Of a stretch of DNA of 64,000 nt, positions 56,586 to 64,000 are shown in pieces. The notes under the pieces are model-generated. The model worked only from the letters and a program-made list of their open reading frames with translations. It did no database searches and was not told the DNA's origin. Position 1 is the first letter of the stretch; the number at the start of each line of letters is the position of its first letter. Made by a program: the position numbers and the translations under genes. This stretch comes from Stomatobaculum sp. (GTDB lineage: Bacteria; Bacillota_A; Clostridia; Lachnospirales; Lachnospiraceae), in NCBI GenBank assembly GCA_017449925.1, contig JAFSYO010000124.1, positions 1-64,000 on the forward strand, in the 5' to 3' direction.

Positions 56586-57788
56586 TCAGAAGCTGGGATA
56601 TGCGCCTTCCCAGACGATCCTCCGGTAATTCTCCCGGTCCGTGTCCCCTTCCGTAGAGATGCAGAGCACACGCGATTCTTTCGTGATTCCGATGCGCTCC
56701 CTCATTTCACAGAGGCTTCTGCTCATCAGCAGTTCTGCCAGGAACCCGCAGGTCGCCGCGCCGCTTTCCCCTGATATGATCCTCTCGTCATCGCCAACAG
56801 GATTGCCGAGCACGCGCATCCCCTTGGCTGCCACATAGTCAGGCATGGAAACAAAATGCTCCGCGTAACGGCTGAGCATTCTCCACCCTATGGTGCAGGG
56901 TTCGCCGCAGCAAAGTCCTGCCATGATGGAATCCATATCGCCTTTAACAATATGGAGTGTTCCGTCATTGGCGGCAGCTGTCCGGTAGATGCAGTCCGCT
57001 TTGTCCGGTTCAACGATCACGATCACAGGTTTCTTTTCCTTGTAATAGTCTGTAAAAAACCCCGTCACCGCACCTGCCATCGCTCCGACGCCTGCCTGCA
57101 GGAAGATATGCGTCGGGATCTCATCTCCCAGCTGCTCTGCCGTTTCCAGTGCCATCGTGGTATATCCCTGCATGATCCAAGTCGGAATATCCTCATAGCC
57201 TTCCCAGGCGGTGTCCTGGACCAGGACCCATCCGTACTTCTTTTCGCACTCCGCCGCGAAACGCACCGTGTCATCGTAATTAACGCTCGTGATCTCCGCC
57301 TCTGCGCCCAGTCTGCGGATATTCTCCAGTCGCTCCGGCGCGCTGCCCTTCGGCATGTATACGGCTGCCTTCAGGCCAAGTTCGTGGGCTGTCCAGGCAA
57401 CTCCCCGCCCATGATTGCCGTCCGTGGCAGTCACGAAAGTAATGTCCTTAATCTTTTCCCTGACATCCGGTTCTTTCAGTCTGTCAAAAGTCAGTTCCTC
57501 TTCACGAAGCCCGGCTCTCTCCGCCAGTACCCTTCCGATACTGTAACTGCCTCCCAGCCCCTTGAAAGCGTTCAGGCCAAAGCGTGTGCTCTCATCCTTT
57601 ACGCATAGACTGCGGATCCCCAGATGATCCGCCAGGCTGTTCAGCCTTTTCAGTTTTGTCGGCTCGTAAGAAGCAAAACTCCGGTGATACTTTCTTACAT
57701 TCTCCGCCTGCTTTACGCCAAACAGCGCCGCTTCCGCAAAGTCTTTGCTGACGGAAGGATTCGACACGATTTTTATGAATTCCTGCAT
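56586..57788 (-). CDS. dpaL: diaminopropionate ammonia-lyase
   Basis: 400 residues, fold-type II PLP enzyme that converts 2,3-diaminopropionate to pyruvate and ammonia. PLP lysine in RFGLNAFKGLGGSYSIG (Lys76), TDGNHGRGVAWTAHELG for the substrate carboxylate, QAGVGAMAGAVTGFF for the phosphate, and SGESGAATCGFLAEL near the C-terminus. Length fits DpaL/YgeX (about 400). AAGGAGA precedes the ATG. Monocistronic, divergent from the GH5 gene, near DUF4392 and a LysR regulator, suggesting a small amino-acid catabolic neighbourhood. Confidence 0.92.
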   Translation of the reverse strand: MQEFIKIVSNPSVSKDFAEAALFGVKQAENVRKYHRSFASYEPTKLKRLNSLADHLGIRSLCVKDESTRFGLNAFKGLGGSYSIGRVLAERAGLREEELTFDRLKEPDVREKIKDITFVTATDGNHGRGVAWTAHELGLKAAVYMPKGSAPERLENIRRLGAEAEITSVNYDDTVRFAAECEKKYGWVLVQDTAWEGYEDIPTWIMQGYTTMALETAEQLGDEIPTHIFLQAGVGAMAGAVTGFFTDYYKEKKPVIVIVEPDKADCIYRTAAANDGTLHIVKGDMDSIMAGLCCGEPCTIGWRMLSRYAEHFVSMPDYVAAKGMRVLGNPVGDDERIISGESGAATCGFLAELLMSRSLCEMRERIGITKESRVLCISTEGDTDRENYRRIVWEGAYPSF

Positions 57789-57822
57789 TTTTTCTCCTTC
57801 AGATAGTGTTAGATGTTCTTGA

Positions 57823-57831
57823 TGTTATAAT
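57823..57831 (+). promoter_or_regulatory. extended -10 promoter of the GH5 gene
   Basis: TATAAT (57826-57831) preceded by TGT; weak -35. About 67 bp before the ATG. Confidence 0.5.
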
Positions 57832-57858
57832 AGCACTATATGACAAAAATGTATCTGG

Positions 57859-57876
57859 ACCGGATCAGGATCCGGT
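57859..57876 (+). other. leader hairpin of the GH5 gene
   Basis: ACCGGAT, loop CAGG, ATCCGGT: perfect 7-bp stem just upstream of the ribosome site. No U-tract, so not a terminator; it may affect mRNA stability or initiation. Confidence 0.55.
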
Positions 57877-57897
57877 AACGCAGAAGGAGACACAATA

Positions 57898-59352
57898 ATG
57901 AAGAAAACTCTGCTTGCGGCAGCCGCAGCGCTGCTGTTTATATTCCTGATTTCCCTGGCTTCTTTCGCCGCCTCCGGGGAGCCATCGCCCGGCCCGTTGG
58001 AAGCAGGCACGCTTCATGTGGAAGGAACGCAGCTCCTCAGTCAGGACGGAAAGCCCCTCCGCCTTTGCGGCATCAGCACCCACGGTCTGCAGTGGTACCC
58101 CCAGTATGTCAATGGCGATACCTTCCGGGAACTCCGGGACAACTGGAACATTAATGTGATCCGCCTCGCCCTCTACACAGAAGAATCCGGATGGTGCGCC
58201 CAAGGCGCTGCTGAAAAGGATCGCCTCCGCAATATCCTGCACCGCGGCATCCGCCTTGCCGCGGAGAACGATCTCTATGTGATCCTGGACTGGCACATTC
58301 TCTCTGACGGCGACCCTAATCAGCACCTTGCGGAAGCGAAAGCCTTCTTTCAGGAGTTCTCTCATGAATACAAGGATTCCAGCCACATCCTCTATGAGAT
58401 CTGTAATGAGCCGAACGGCGGTGTCTCCTGGGCCCGGATCAAACAGTACGCCGAAGCAGTGATCCCTGTCATCCGCGGGAATGATCCTGACGCCGTCATC
58501 CTGGTGGGCACCCCCACCTGGTCCCAGGACATTGATCAGGCTCTGGCGGATCCTATCACGGGATACGGCAATGTCATGTACACCTTCCATTTTTATGCCG
58601 CCACCCACAAGCAGGAGCTTCGCAGCCGCCTGCAGAAGACCGTGGATCTCGGCCTTCCCGTCTTTGTCTCAGAGTGCGGCCTCTGCAGCGCCGACGGGAA
58701 CGGCAGCATCGACCGCGAAAGCGCTGCCGCCTGGCTGGAGCTTCTTGAACAGAACGGAATCAGCACCGTCTTCTGGAACCTCTCGAATAAAAACGAAGCT
58801 TCTGCCCTGCTCTCCCCCTCCTGTTCCGGACTTTCCGGTTTCTCCGCAGCGGATCTGAGCGAAAGCGGAAAACTGATCCAGGAGTATCTGACCTCAAAGC
58901 ATGCGGTCGCCGGAACAGTCTCTCATTCCAGCAAACCCGTGGCAACCGGACCGGCTTCCTCTTCCTACGAAGCTGGAACCGCAAAACCAACCGGCACCGC
59001 CGAACCGACCGAGGCCGGTAACGCCGGACAGAATGAAACCGCAGCATCAGAGCAGAAAACTACCATCCCCGGCGGCAGCGTGACCGCCTCCGTCAGTCTC
59101 CGCACCTCCTGGCCGGAAGGAAGCCGCCATGCAGAGCTATATGATGTATCCGTTACGGCCACAGGCAGCGCAGTCAGCGGCTGGAGCATCGATCTTCCCG
59201 TACCCGCCGACGCCGCGCTCCGGGACAGCTGGGGCGGGACTTTCACTCTGAACAACGGCATCCTGCGGATCCGGAGCCTCGACTACAACGCGGCTCTGAA
59301 GGCGGGCGAGACCGCCGGGAACATCGGCTTTATCCTTATTAAGAACGAGTGA
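57898..59352 (+). CDS. secreted GH5 endoglucanase-like enzyme with CBM2-like tail
   Basis: 484 residues. Signal peptide MKKTLLAAAAALLFIFLISLASFA. GH5 catalytic domain (about 35-330): ISTHGLQWYPQYVN, NVIRLALYT, YVILDWHILSDG, acid/base Glu in YEICNEPNGGVSW (near residue 170), MYTFHFYAATHKQE, nucleophile Glu in PVFVSECG (near 258), and VFWNLSNKNE. A Pro/Thr/Ala/Glu linker (about 335-395) leads to a C-terminal beta-sandwich of about 85 residues (VSGWSIDLP, RDSWGGTF) like CBM2. It would cut beta-1,4-glucans outside the cell. AAGGAGA precedes the ATG. Alone, with no other polysaccharide genes close by. Confidence 0.92.
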   Translation: MKKTLLAAAAALLFIFLISLASFAASGEPSPGPLEAGTLHVEGTQLLSQDGKPLRLCGISTHGLQWYPQYVNGDTFRELRDNWNINVIRLALYTEESGWCAQGAAEKDRLRNILHRGIRLAAENDLYVILDWHILSDGDPNQHLAEAKAFFQEFSHEYKDSSHILYEICNEPNGGVSWARIKQYAEAVIPVIRGNDPDAVILVGTPTWSQDIDQALADPITGYGNVMYTFHFYAATHKQELRSRLQKTVDLGLPVFVSECGLCSADGNGSIDRESAAAWLELLEQNGISTVFWNLSNKNEASALLSPSCSGLSGFSAADLSESGKLIQEYLTSKHAVAGTVSHSSKPVATGPASSSYEAGTAKPTGTAEPTEAGNAGQNETAASEQKTTIPGGSVTASVSLRTSWPEGSRHAELYDVSVTATGSAVSGWSIDLPVPADAALRDSWGGTFTLNNGILRIRSLDYNAALKAGETAGNIGFILIKNE

Positions 59353-59406
59353 ATCAGATAGTTTCCTGTACTTCCGGTATCCAGAAATATATATGGAGAA
59401 AAACTT

Positions 59407-60516
59407 ATGGCGATAGAATTAATACATCTGAGAAAAGAATATCCCGGTGTCGCACCCTTGAAGGACGTGAATGCCGTTATTCAAAAGGGCGAGATCATTT
59501 CCATCATCGGGCCTTCCGGCACTGGAAAATCAACTCTGCTCAGATGTATCAACCGGCTGGAGACTCCTACTTCGGGAAGCATCCTTGTAGACGGGACAGA
59601 TATTACGCAGAAGAGCTGCAATCTGCCGAAGCTGCGGCAAAAGATGGGAATGGTATTCCAGAATTTCAACCTCTTCTCCCACAAGACAGTTCTGGAAAAC
59701 GTATCCATGCCTGTCCATGACCTGCTGAAAAAAGACTGGGATACGGCAAGGGAAGAAGCTATGGCGCTGCTGCAGAAAGTCGGTATGCAGAACAAAGCTG
59801 ACAGCTATCCGGACGAACTGTCGGGCGGTCAGCAGCAAAGGGCTGCCATTGCCAGGGCCCTTGCAATGAAACCGGAGATCATGCTTTTTGACGAGCCGAC
59901 CAGCGCGCTGGATCCGACCATGGTCTCTGAAGTCCTGGATGTCATACGGGACATTGCGGAAAGCGGGACCACCATGCTGATCGTGACACATGAGATGCGC
60001 TTTGCCAGAAACATATCTTCCCGGATATTCTATATGGATGAAGGTGAAATATACGAAGACGGGACGCCGGATCAGATCTTCAATCATCCCCGGCGCGAAA
60101 AGACCAGGGCCTTCATTATGCGCATACGGGCATGGTCATGGAAGATCCGCCCGAAAGACTACGACGATGAAGCCATGCACATATCCCTCCAGACATTCTG
60201 CCGCCAGCAGCATATCTCAAGCTGGCTGGTGAACATCATTGAACTGGTCGTGGCAGAACTGCTGACGGCATTTCTGAACAGTTCCTGCATACAGCCTGAT
60301 TCTGAAGTCGGCCTGACTCTGAAAGCCGCTGAAGAAGCTTCCGAGGTAAGTCTGCTGGTCGAATATCCGGAGTTTTCCTTCGACCCCTTAGCAAACATCC
60401 CGGATCCCTTCAGCCGGTCTATTCTGGATGCCTATACGACATGCGTCCATGCGGAAGGCTATGGAAAGGCCGAATACAATATTCATGCCAGGAAGGTGGT
60501 GCAGGAAAATGCGTAA
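59407..60516 (+). CDS. polar amino-acid ABC transporter ATPase with C-terminal extension
   Basis: 369 residues. Residues 1-240 are a GlnQ-type ATPase: Walker A GPSGTGKST (near 38), Q-loop MGMVFQNFNLFSHKT, signature LSGGQQQRAAIARALAM (near 139), Walker B IMLFDEPTSALDP, H-loop VTHEMRFAR. Usual GlnQ proteins end here. The extra about 130 residues (FCRQQHISSWLVNIIELVVAELLTAFLNSSCI, LTLKAAEEASEVSLLVEYPEF) resemble a GHKL-type fold by helix pattern, without clear ATP motifs. TGGAG precedes the ATG. It overlaps the following permease gene by 8 bp. Paired with it as a complete two-gene importer. Confidence 0.88.
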   Translation: MAIELIHLRKEYPGVAPLKDVNAVIQKGEIISIIGPSGTGKSTLLRCINRLETPTSGSILVDGTDITQKSCNLPKLRQKMGMVFQNFNLFSHKTVLENVSMPVHDLLKKDWDTAREEAMALLQKVGMQNKADSYPDELSGGQQQRAAIARALAMKPEIMLFDEPTSALDPTMVSEVLDVIRDIAESGTTMLIVTHEMRFARNISSRIFYMDEGEIYEDGTPDQIFNHPRREKTRAFIMRIRAWSWKIRPKDYDDEAMHISLQTFCRQQHISSWLVNIIELVVAELLTAFLNSSCIQPDSEVGLTLKAAEEASEVSLLVEYPEFSFDPLANIPDPFSRSILDAYTTCVHAEGYGKAEYNIHARKVVQENA

Positions 60517-62020
60517 ACACTGTAAGCCACTGTTTTTTATGCTGTTCCTGATGCTGTCCCTGCTTTTCACCTCACCTGCTTACGCGGACAGTATCCCGGA
60601 ATACTCCAGCATCCAGGAACTGGAAGGAAAAATCATCGGCTATAATATCGGGACGGTTGACGACCTCACCGTACAGGGTAAGATCCCTGATACGCAGTCT
60701 CTCTACTTCAACAGTGTGACAGACCGCCTTGCGGCTCTGGAATCCGGCAAGATCGATGCCACTATCGGGGGCGAGCCTGCCATGCGCCGCGCCATGAAAC
60801 AGCATCCGGTCCTTGCTGTCATACCGGACCCCATCGCCTACAGCGACTATGGATACGCGTTCGCAAAGGGAAGTCCTCTGAGATCCAGATTTGACGAAGT
60901 ACTGAAAGAAATGGAAAATGACGGCACGCTGAGTGCCGCCTGGAACAAGTGGGTCGTCTCAAATGAAGCCGAAAAGACCATGCCGCAGCAGACATGGGCC
61001 GGGAAGAACGGAGTTCTCCGCTACTGGACCCGGTCGGACAGCGAACCGATCTGTTATGTCGGCGAGAACAGCCAGGTCATGGGATATGAACCGGATATCC
61101 TTCTGCAGATCGCGGAAAAGCTGGATATGCGGGTCGAGATCACTACGGCCAATTTTGACGCGCTGGTGCCCTCTATTCAGACAAATAAAAGCGATGTCGT
61201 CAGCGGCCATATGACCATGACTGAGGAACGGAAAGCAATGCTGGACTTCACTTATCCGGCTTACCGGGAACCCCTGGTGGCGCTGGTACGCGCGAAGCCG
61301 GACGGAAACAGCGGATCGGCAGGCTTCTTCTCCGAATTAAAGCAAAGCTTTGACCGCACATTCATCAAAGAAAACCGTTACCGGCTTATCATCTCCGGTC
61401 TCGGCATCACTGTAATGCTGTCGCTGCTCTCCTGTCTGTTCGGACTTCTTTTTGGCTTCTGCCTTTGTATGATACGGCGAAGCCAGTCCAAGCCGGGACG
61501 GACATTGGCAGCCATGTTCATCAGGATCGTTCAGGGAACGCCCATCGTCGTGCTGCTGATGATCCTTTACTATGTGATTTTCGGCAAAGTTAATATTCCC
61601 GGGATCGTTGTCGCTGTGATCGGCTTCTCTATCAATTTCGGAGCGTATTCATCTGAAATGATGCGGAGCGGAATCGAAGCTGTGCCTGCAGGGCAGTCCG
61701 AGGCAGCGGCGGCCCTTGGATATACACCTTCGCAATCCTTCTGGAAGGTGGTCTTCCCCCAGGCCGCGGTCCACTTCATCCCGGTCCTGAAGGGTGAATT
61801 CATCTCCCTCGTAAAGATGACCTCTGTCGTAGGGTATATCGCAGTGCAGGATCTGACGAAAGTGACGGATATCATCCGTTCCAGGACGATGGAAGCCTTC
61901 TTCCCTCTCATTGTCACCGCGGTCATCTATTTTGCCTTGGCGAATGTACTTATATTTGCGATCTCCATACTGGAGCAGAAGGTCGACCACAAAAAGCGAA
62001 AACTAAGAAGATCTGCATAA
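60509..62020 (+). CDS. amino-acid ABC transporter fused substrate-binding/permease protein
   Basis: 503 residues from the ATG at 60509 (GCAGGA upstream; overlaps the ATPase stop). Signal segment at about 8-27. Residues about 35-155 match the second lobe of family 3 binding proteins (ELEGKIIGYNIGT, ALESGKIDATIGGEPA, NDGTLSAAWNKWV). Residues about 165-275 match the first lobe (GVLRYWTRSDSEPICY, GYEPDILLQIAEKLDMRVEIT, VSGHMTMTEERKAMLDFTYPAY). So the lobes are in reversed order. The permease (about 290-500) has the EAA loop EAVPAGQSEAAAALGYTPSQSFWKVV. Ligand unknown; polar amino acids by family. Confidence 0.88.
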   Translation: MRKHCKPLFFMLFLMLSLLFTSPAYADSIPEYSSIQELEGKIIGYNIGTVDDLTVQGKIPDTQSLYFNSVTDRLAALESGKIDATIGGEPAMRRAMKQHPVLAVIPDPIAYSDYGYAFAKGSPLRSRFDEVLKEMENDGTLSAAWNKWVVSNEAEKTMPQQTWAGKNGVLRYWTRSDSEPICYVGENSQVMGYEPDILLQIAEKLDMRVEITTANFDALVPSIQTNKSDVVSGHMTMTEERKAMLDFTYPAYREPLVALVRAKPDGNSGSAGFFSELKQSFDRTFIKENRYRLIISGLGITVMLSLLSCLFGLLFGFCLCMIRRSQSKPGRTLAAMFIRIVQGTPIVVLLMILYYVIFGKVNIPGIVVAVIGFSINFGAYSSEMMRSGIEAVPAGQSEAAAALGYTPSQSFWKVVFPQAAVHFIPVLKGEFISLVKMTSVVGYIAVQDLTKVTDIIRSRTMEAFFPLIVTAVIYFALANVLIFAISILEQKVDHKKRKLRRSA

Positions 62021-62028
62021 GATAGAAT

Positions 62029-62075
62029 AGGCAGGGTCGTCTGAATCGTTTTTTCGTTCAGACAGATCCTGCCTA
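62029..62075. terminator. terminator after the ABC operon
   Basis: AGGCAGG...TCTGAA pairs with TTCAGA...CCTGCCT across a T-rich loop, followed by ATTT. Between convergent genes. Confidence 0.75.
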
Positions 62076-62089
62076 TTTACGCTCTCCGC

Positions 62090-63646
62090 TTATATAATAT
62101 CGTATTCCGCGATGGTCCAGTCGTACTGTTTAAGATCGAGAGTTCTGCCGCAGAACTTGCATGTCTTGCCTTCCATCAGCGAGAGGCTGGCGCTGCATCC
62201 CTTACATTTCAGGACGGATGCGCCGCAGACAGCCTGCGTCTTACAGCCGGCGTCCTTGATCATCGTTATCTTCAGTTTTTCATCCCGTTCTTTGATCTTG
62301 CCGCCGTTCAGCTCCAGAAGACGAAGCTCGGCTCTGACAGCCGCGGTCTGAAGCTTTTCATCCGTTTTATAGGACTCCAGTTTAATATTCTGGATATCAA
62401 CGTCTACAACGTTCTTGTATTTCTCTGTAAATGAGGACAGGTCATTTTCGGAAAATGCGTTGATCTCTTTCGGGAATTCAGCATAATGTATCGCGGCAAG
62501 CTTGTTCTGGATGCCGCCGAAAAAGCTCTGAATGGAAAAGAAAGGATCCGTTTTCCGGACCAGGTCCGCCATCATCCGTTCCTGTTCCTCTTCCTGCTTG
62601 CGGCTGTAGATCATCTTCCGGTCCATGGACTTCGAGAACGAGCTGATCAGAAGCAGGATTGGTACGATCAATGTCAGGAACAGCGACTTGAGGCTCCATC
62701 CAAGAAGCCCCAGCAGACCGGCAGCCAGAAGACCTGTCGCCAGTCTTATAAAGATATTCTCGCCCGGCATATACACAAAGGCCCCTACAAGACCAAAGTA
62801 GATCAGCGGCAGCGTCACGATCAAAGTCGTCCAGGGAAACATCACTTCCTTGACCGCTTCCTTTTTGCTGGCGTTCGTGCGGAAATCGCGTCTTAAGCCG
62901 AAGCTGTCGACCTTGTTTTTCATATCTTCGACAGTGAATTTTGTGCCGCAGTAATCGCAGCCGTCAAGAAGATTCTCTCTGGTGGTCGTGTTCCCGCAGT
63001 TGGGACAGATGATTTTGTCTCCGCCGGTCTGATTCGCGGAAAGTAAAGTGAAATGCGCCACTTCACTGTCCTTGATGCGTTTGATGATCTTCCCGTCCTG
63101 CTTTATCGTCCTTAAAGCAGAGATCTCTTCATAGATATCATTCACCTGATATCTTCCGTCAAAGTATTTGTTCTCCCGGACACAGCTGCGTTTGTCGGAA
63201 TAAGCTCTGCGCACAGAATCCAGCTCCAGGGTCAGTTTGTTTTTCATCAGGCGCTTTTTCTGAAGGGCAATGCTGTGCCACATTAACTGAGAGGCATAGT
63301 CCTGAAGAGAACTGTTCTGTTCTTCCTGTCCGCTGGAAAGAAAATCGCTGTAACTCCTGCGAAACCCGCTCAGCTTACGCGTCAGTTCGTTATTGTCTTC
63401 TATCACCGGATAATTCGGAAAGAATCGGTCCAGAAACATCGGCCATTCCTTCCCGGTCTTGTCGTATTCCAGGTAGAGGGCATAAAGCGCCCAGAATGTG
63501 CCGATGCACAAGGCGAGAAAGCCTAGCATGACCATGCCGTTCATATATACTGTTTTAGGCGCGAAAATGATAACGAGCATAAGACCCGATGTCCAGACAA
63601 ACCCGGGACCGATAAAACGCTTAACATCAATTCTGCAGCTATCCAT
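62090..63646 (-). CDS. membrane protein with two zinc ribbons, Tim44-like region
   Basis: 518 residues. Two N-terminal membrane segments (about 13-30 and 36-58), a charged helical region, then a zinc ribbon IICPNCGNTTTRENLLDGCDYCGTKF (about 214-240). Two or three more membrane segments follow (about 270-340). The region ADLVRKTDPFFSIQSFFGGIQNKLAAIHYA resembles Tim44-like domains, and a second ribbon LKCKGCSASLSLMEGKTCKFCGRTLDL lies at the C-terminus. Function unknown. AAGGGGGC precedes the ATG. A TGTTATACT box lies about 70 bp upstream. Confidence 0.75.
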   Translation of the reverse strand: MDSCRIDVKRFIGPGFVWTSGLMLVIIFAPKTVYMNGMVMLGFLALCIGTFWALYALYLEYDKTGKEWPMFLDRFFPNYPVIEDNNELTRKLSGFRRSYSDFLSSGQEEQNSSLQDYASQLMWHSIALQKKRLMKNKLTLELDSVRRAYSDKRSCVRENKYFDGRYQVNDIYEEISALRTIKQDGKIIKRIKDSEVAHFTLLSANQTGGDKIICPNCGNTTTRENLLDGCDYCGTKFTVEDMKNKVDSFGLRRDFRTNASKKEAVKEVMFPWTTLIVTLPLIYFGLVGAFVYMPGENIFIRLATGLLAAGLLGLLGWSLKSLFLTLIVPILLLISSFSKSMDRKMIYSRKQEEEQERMMADLVRKTDPFFSIQSFFGGIQNKLAAIHYAEFPKEINAFSENDLSSFTEKYKNVVDVDIQNIKLESYKTDEKLQTAAVRAELRLLELNGGKIKERDEKLKITMIKDAGCKTQAVCGASVLKCKGCSASLSLMEGKTCKFCGRTLDLKQYDWTIAEYDII

Positions 63647-63759
63647 CTGATCAAAGCCCCCTTTCTCTTCATAACTCTCTTCTGAAGGTCCGTTCTATAA
63701 TCAGAGTATAACATAGTCATCAGGACAGGAATTGACTAAATCGACTTTAAAATTGACGT

Positions 63760-63805
63760 AAAACATCCCCGGAAGGCCTGATAACGGTGCATCCGGGGAT
63801 GTTTT
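63760..63805 (-). terminator. terminator after the right-edge gene
   Basis: AAAACATCCCCGGA pairs with TCCGGGGATGTTTT, 18-base loop. On the minus strand it follows the partial gene stop at 63824. Confidence 0.85.
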
Positions 63806-63823
63806 CTTGATTATTATCATAAC

Positions 63824-64000
63824 TTACAGCACCTTCAGCAAGAGCTGTAATCCATACGCCACAAACGACAGTATCAGCGTAATGATCACATACCGCAGTC
63901 CCAGGACAAAACGGTCGCATCGTATGTGAAGTTTCTCCAGGTCCTCGTTGATGATGCCGCGATAAAGCGCGATCAGTCTTCTCTCGGCCTCATGCGCGCT
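63824..64000 (-). CDS. C-terminal part of a membrane protein
   Basis: Partial; 58 residues visible, cut by the right edge. Starts AHEAERRLIALYRGIINEDLEKLH, a charged helix, and ends with one hydrophobic segment VIITLILSFVAYGLQLLLKVL. The family cannot be named. It is followed by a strong terminator, so it is the last gene of its unit. Confidence 0.6.
   Translation of the reverse strand, partial: SAHEAERRLIALYRGIINEDLEKLHIRCDRFVLGLRYVIITLILSFVAYGLQLLLKVL

Overview
The window looks like the chromosome of a moderately high-GC Clostridia member, most likely Lachnospiraceae-like. This is inferred from gene content: strong AGGAGG-type ribosome sites, an LL-diaminopimelate aminotransferase, a type III glutamine synthetase, a LytS/LytTR pair, TAXI-type TRAP transporters and a PdaA-type deacetylase. 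No rRNA, tRNA, CRISPR array, insertion sequence or phage module is visible. Both ends cut a gene.

Layout. 1-5.9 kb: the start of a GH1 glycosidase, mntP-nfo, a PfkB kinase, a DUF3298-like lipoprotein, a MoaE-like protein and an EamA permease. 5.9-15.1 kb: sbcD-sbcC, a Gfo/Idh/MocA oxidoreductase, pyrG (between two inverted copies of a palindromic repeat) and dapL. 15.2-33.1 kb: two paralogous TRAP-TAXI operons (receptor, DUF1850, fused permease). The first is followed by a LytS/LytTR pair. Between the two lie an Amt-PII fusion gene and a purF-carA-carB operon. 33.2-45.3 kb: one strand of nitrogen genes in the order glnA, ANTAR regulator, asnB, glnN, gltB, gltD. 45.3-57.8 kb: mixed envelope and accessory genes, including a zinc-ribbon protein, an L,D-transpeptidase, PdaA, HTH-Uma2, CorA, ATP-grasp, a DUF2974 hydrolase, DUF4392-LysR, a cell-wall-binding protein and diaminopropionate ammonia-lyase. 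57.9-64 kb: a secreted GH5 enzyme, a two-gene amino-acid ABC transporter of odd architecture, and a zinc-ribbon membrane protein.

The 21-45 kb stretch reads as one nitrogen programme. It takes up ammonium (Amt-PII), fixes it (two glutamine synthetases, glutamate synthase), spends glutamine (purF, carAB, asnB; pyrG is close by) and perhaps imports glutamate or glutamine through the TAXI transporters.

The most interesting signal is regulatory. In pyrG, dapL, amt-PII, purF and glnA a sigma-A-type promoter is followed within about 5-8 nt of the expected start by an intrinsic-terminator hairpin, often preceded by a GCAA-N-GG box. asnB has a terminator between it and the ANTAR gene. An ANTAR antitermination protein with a degenerate receiver sits beside glnA, which suggests a glutamine or nitrogen attenuation regulon. 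The link to ANTAR is inference.
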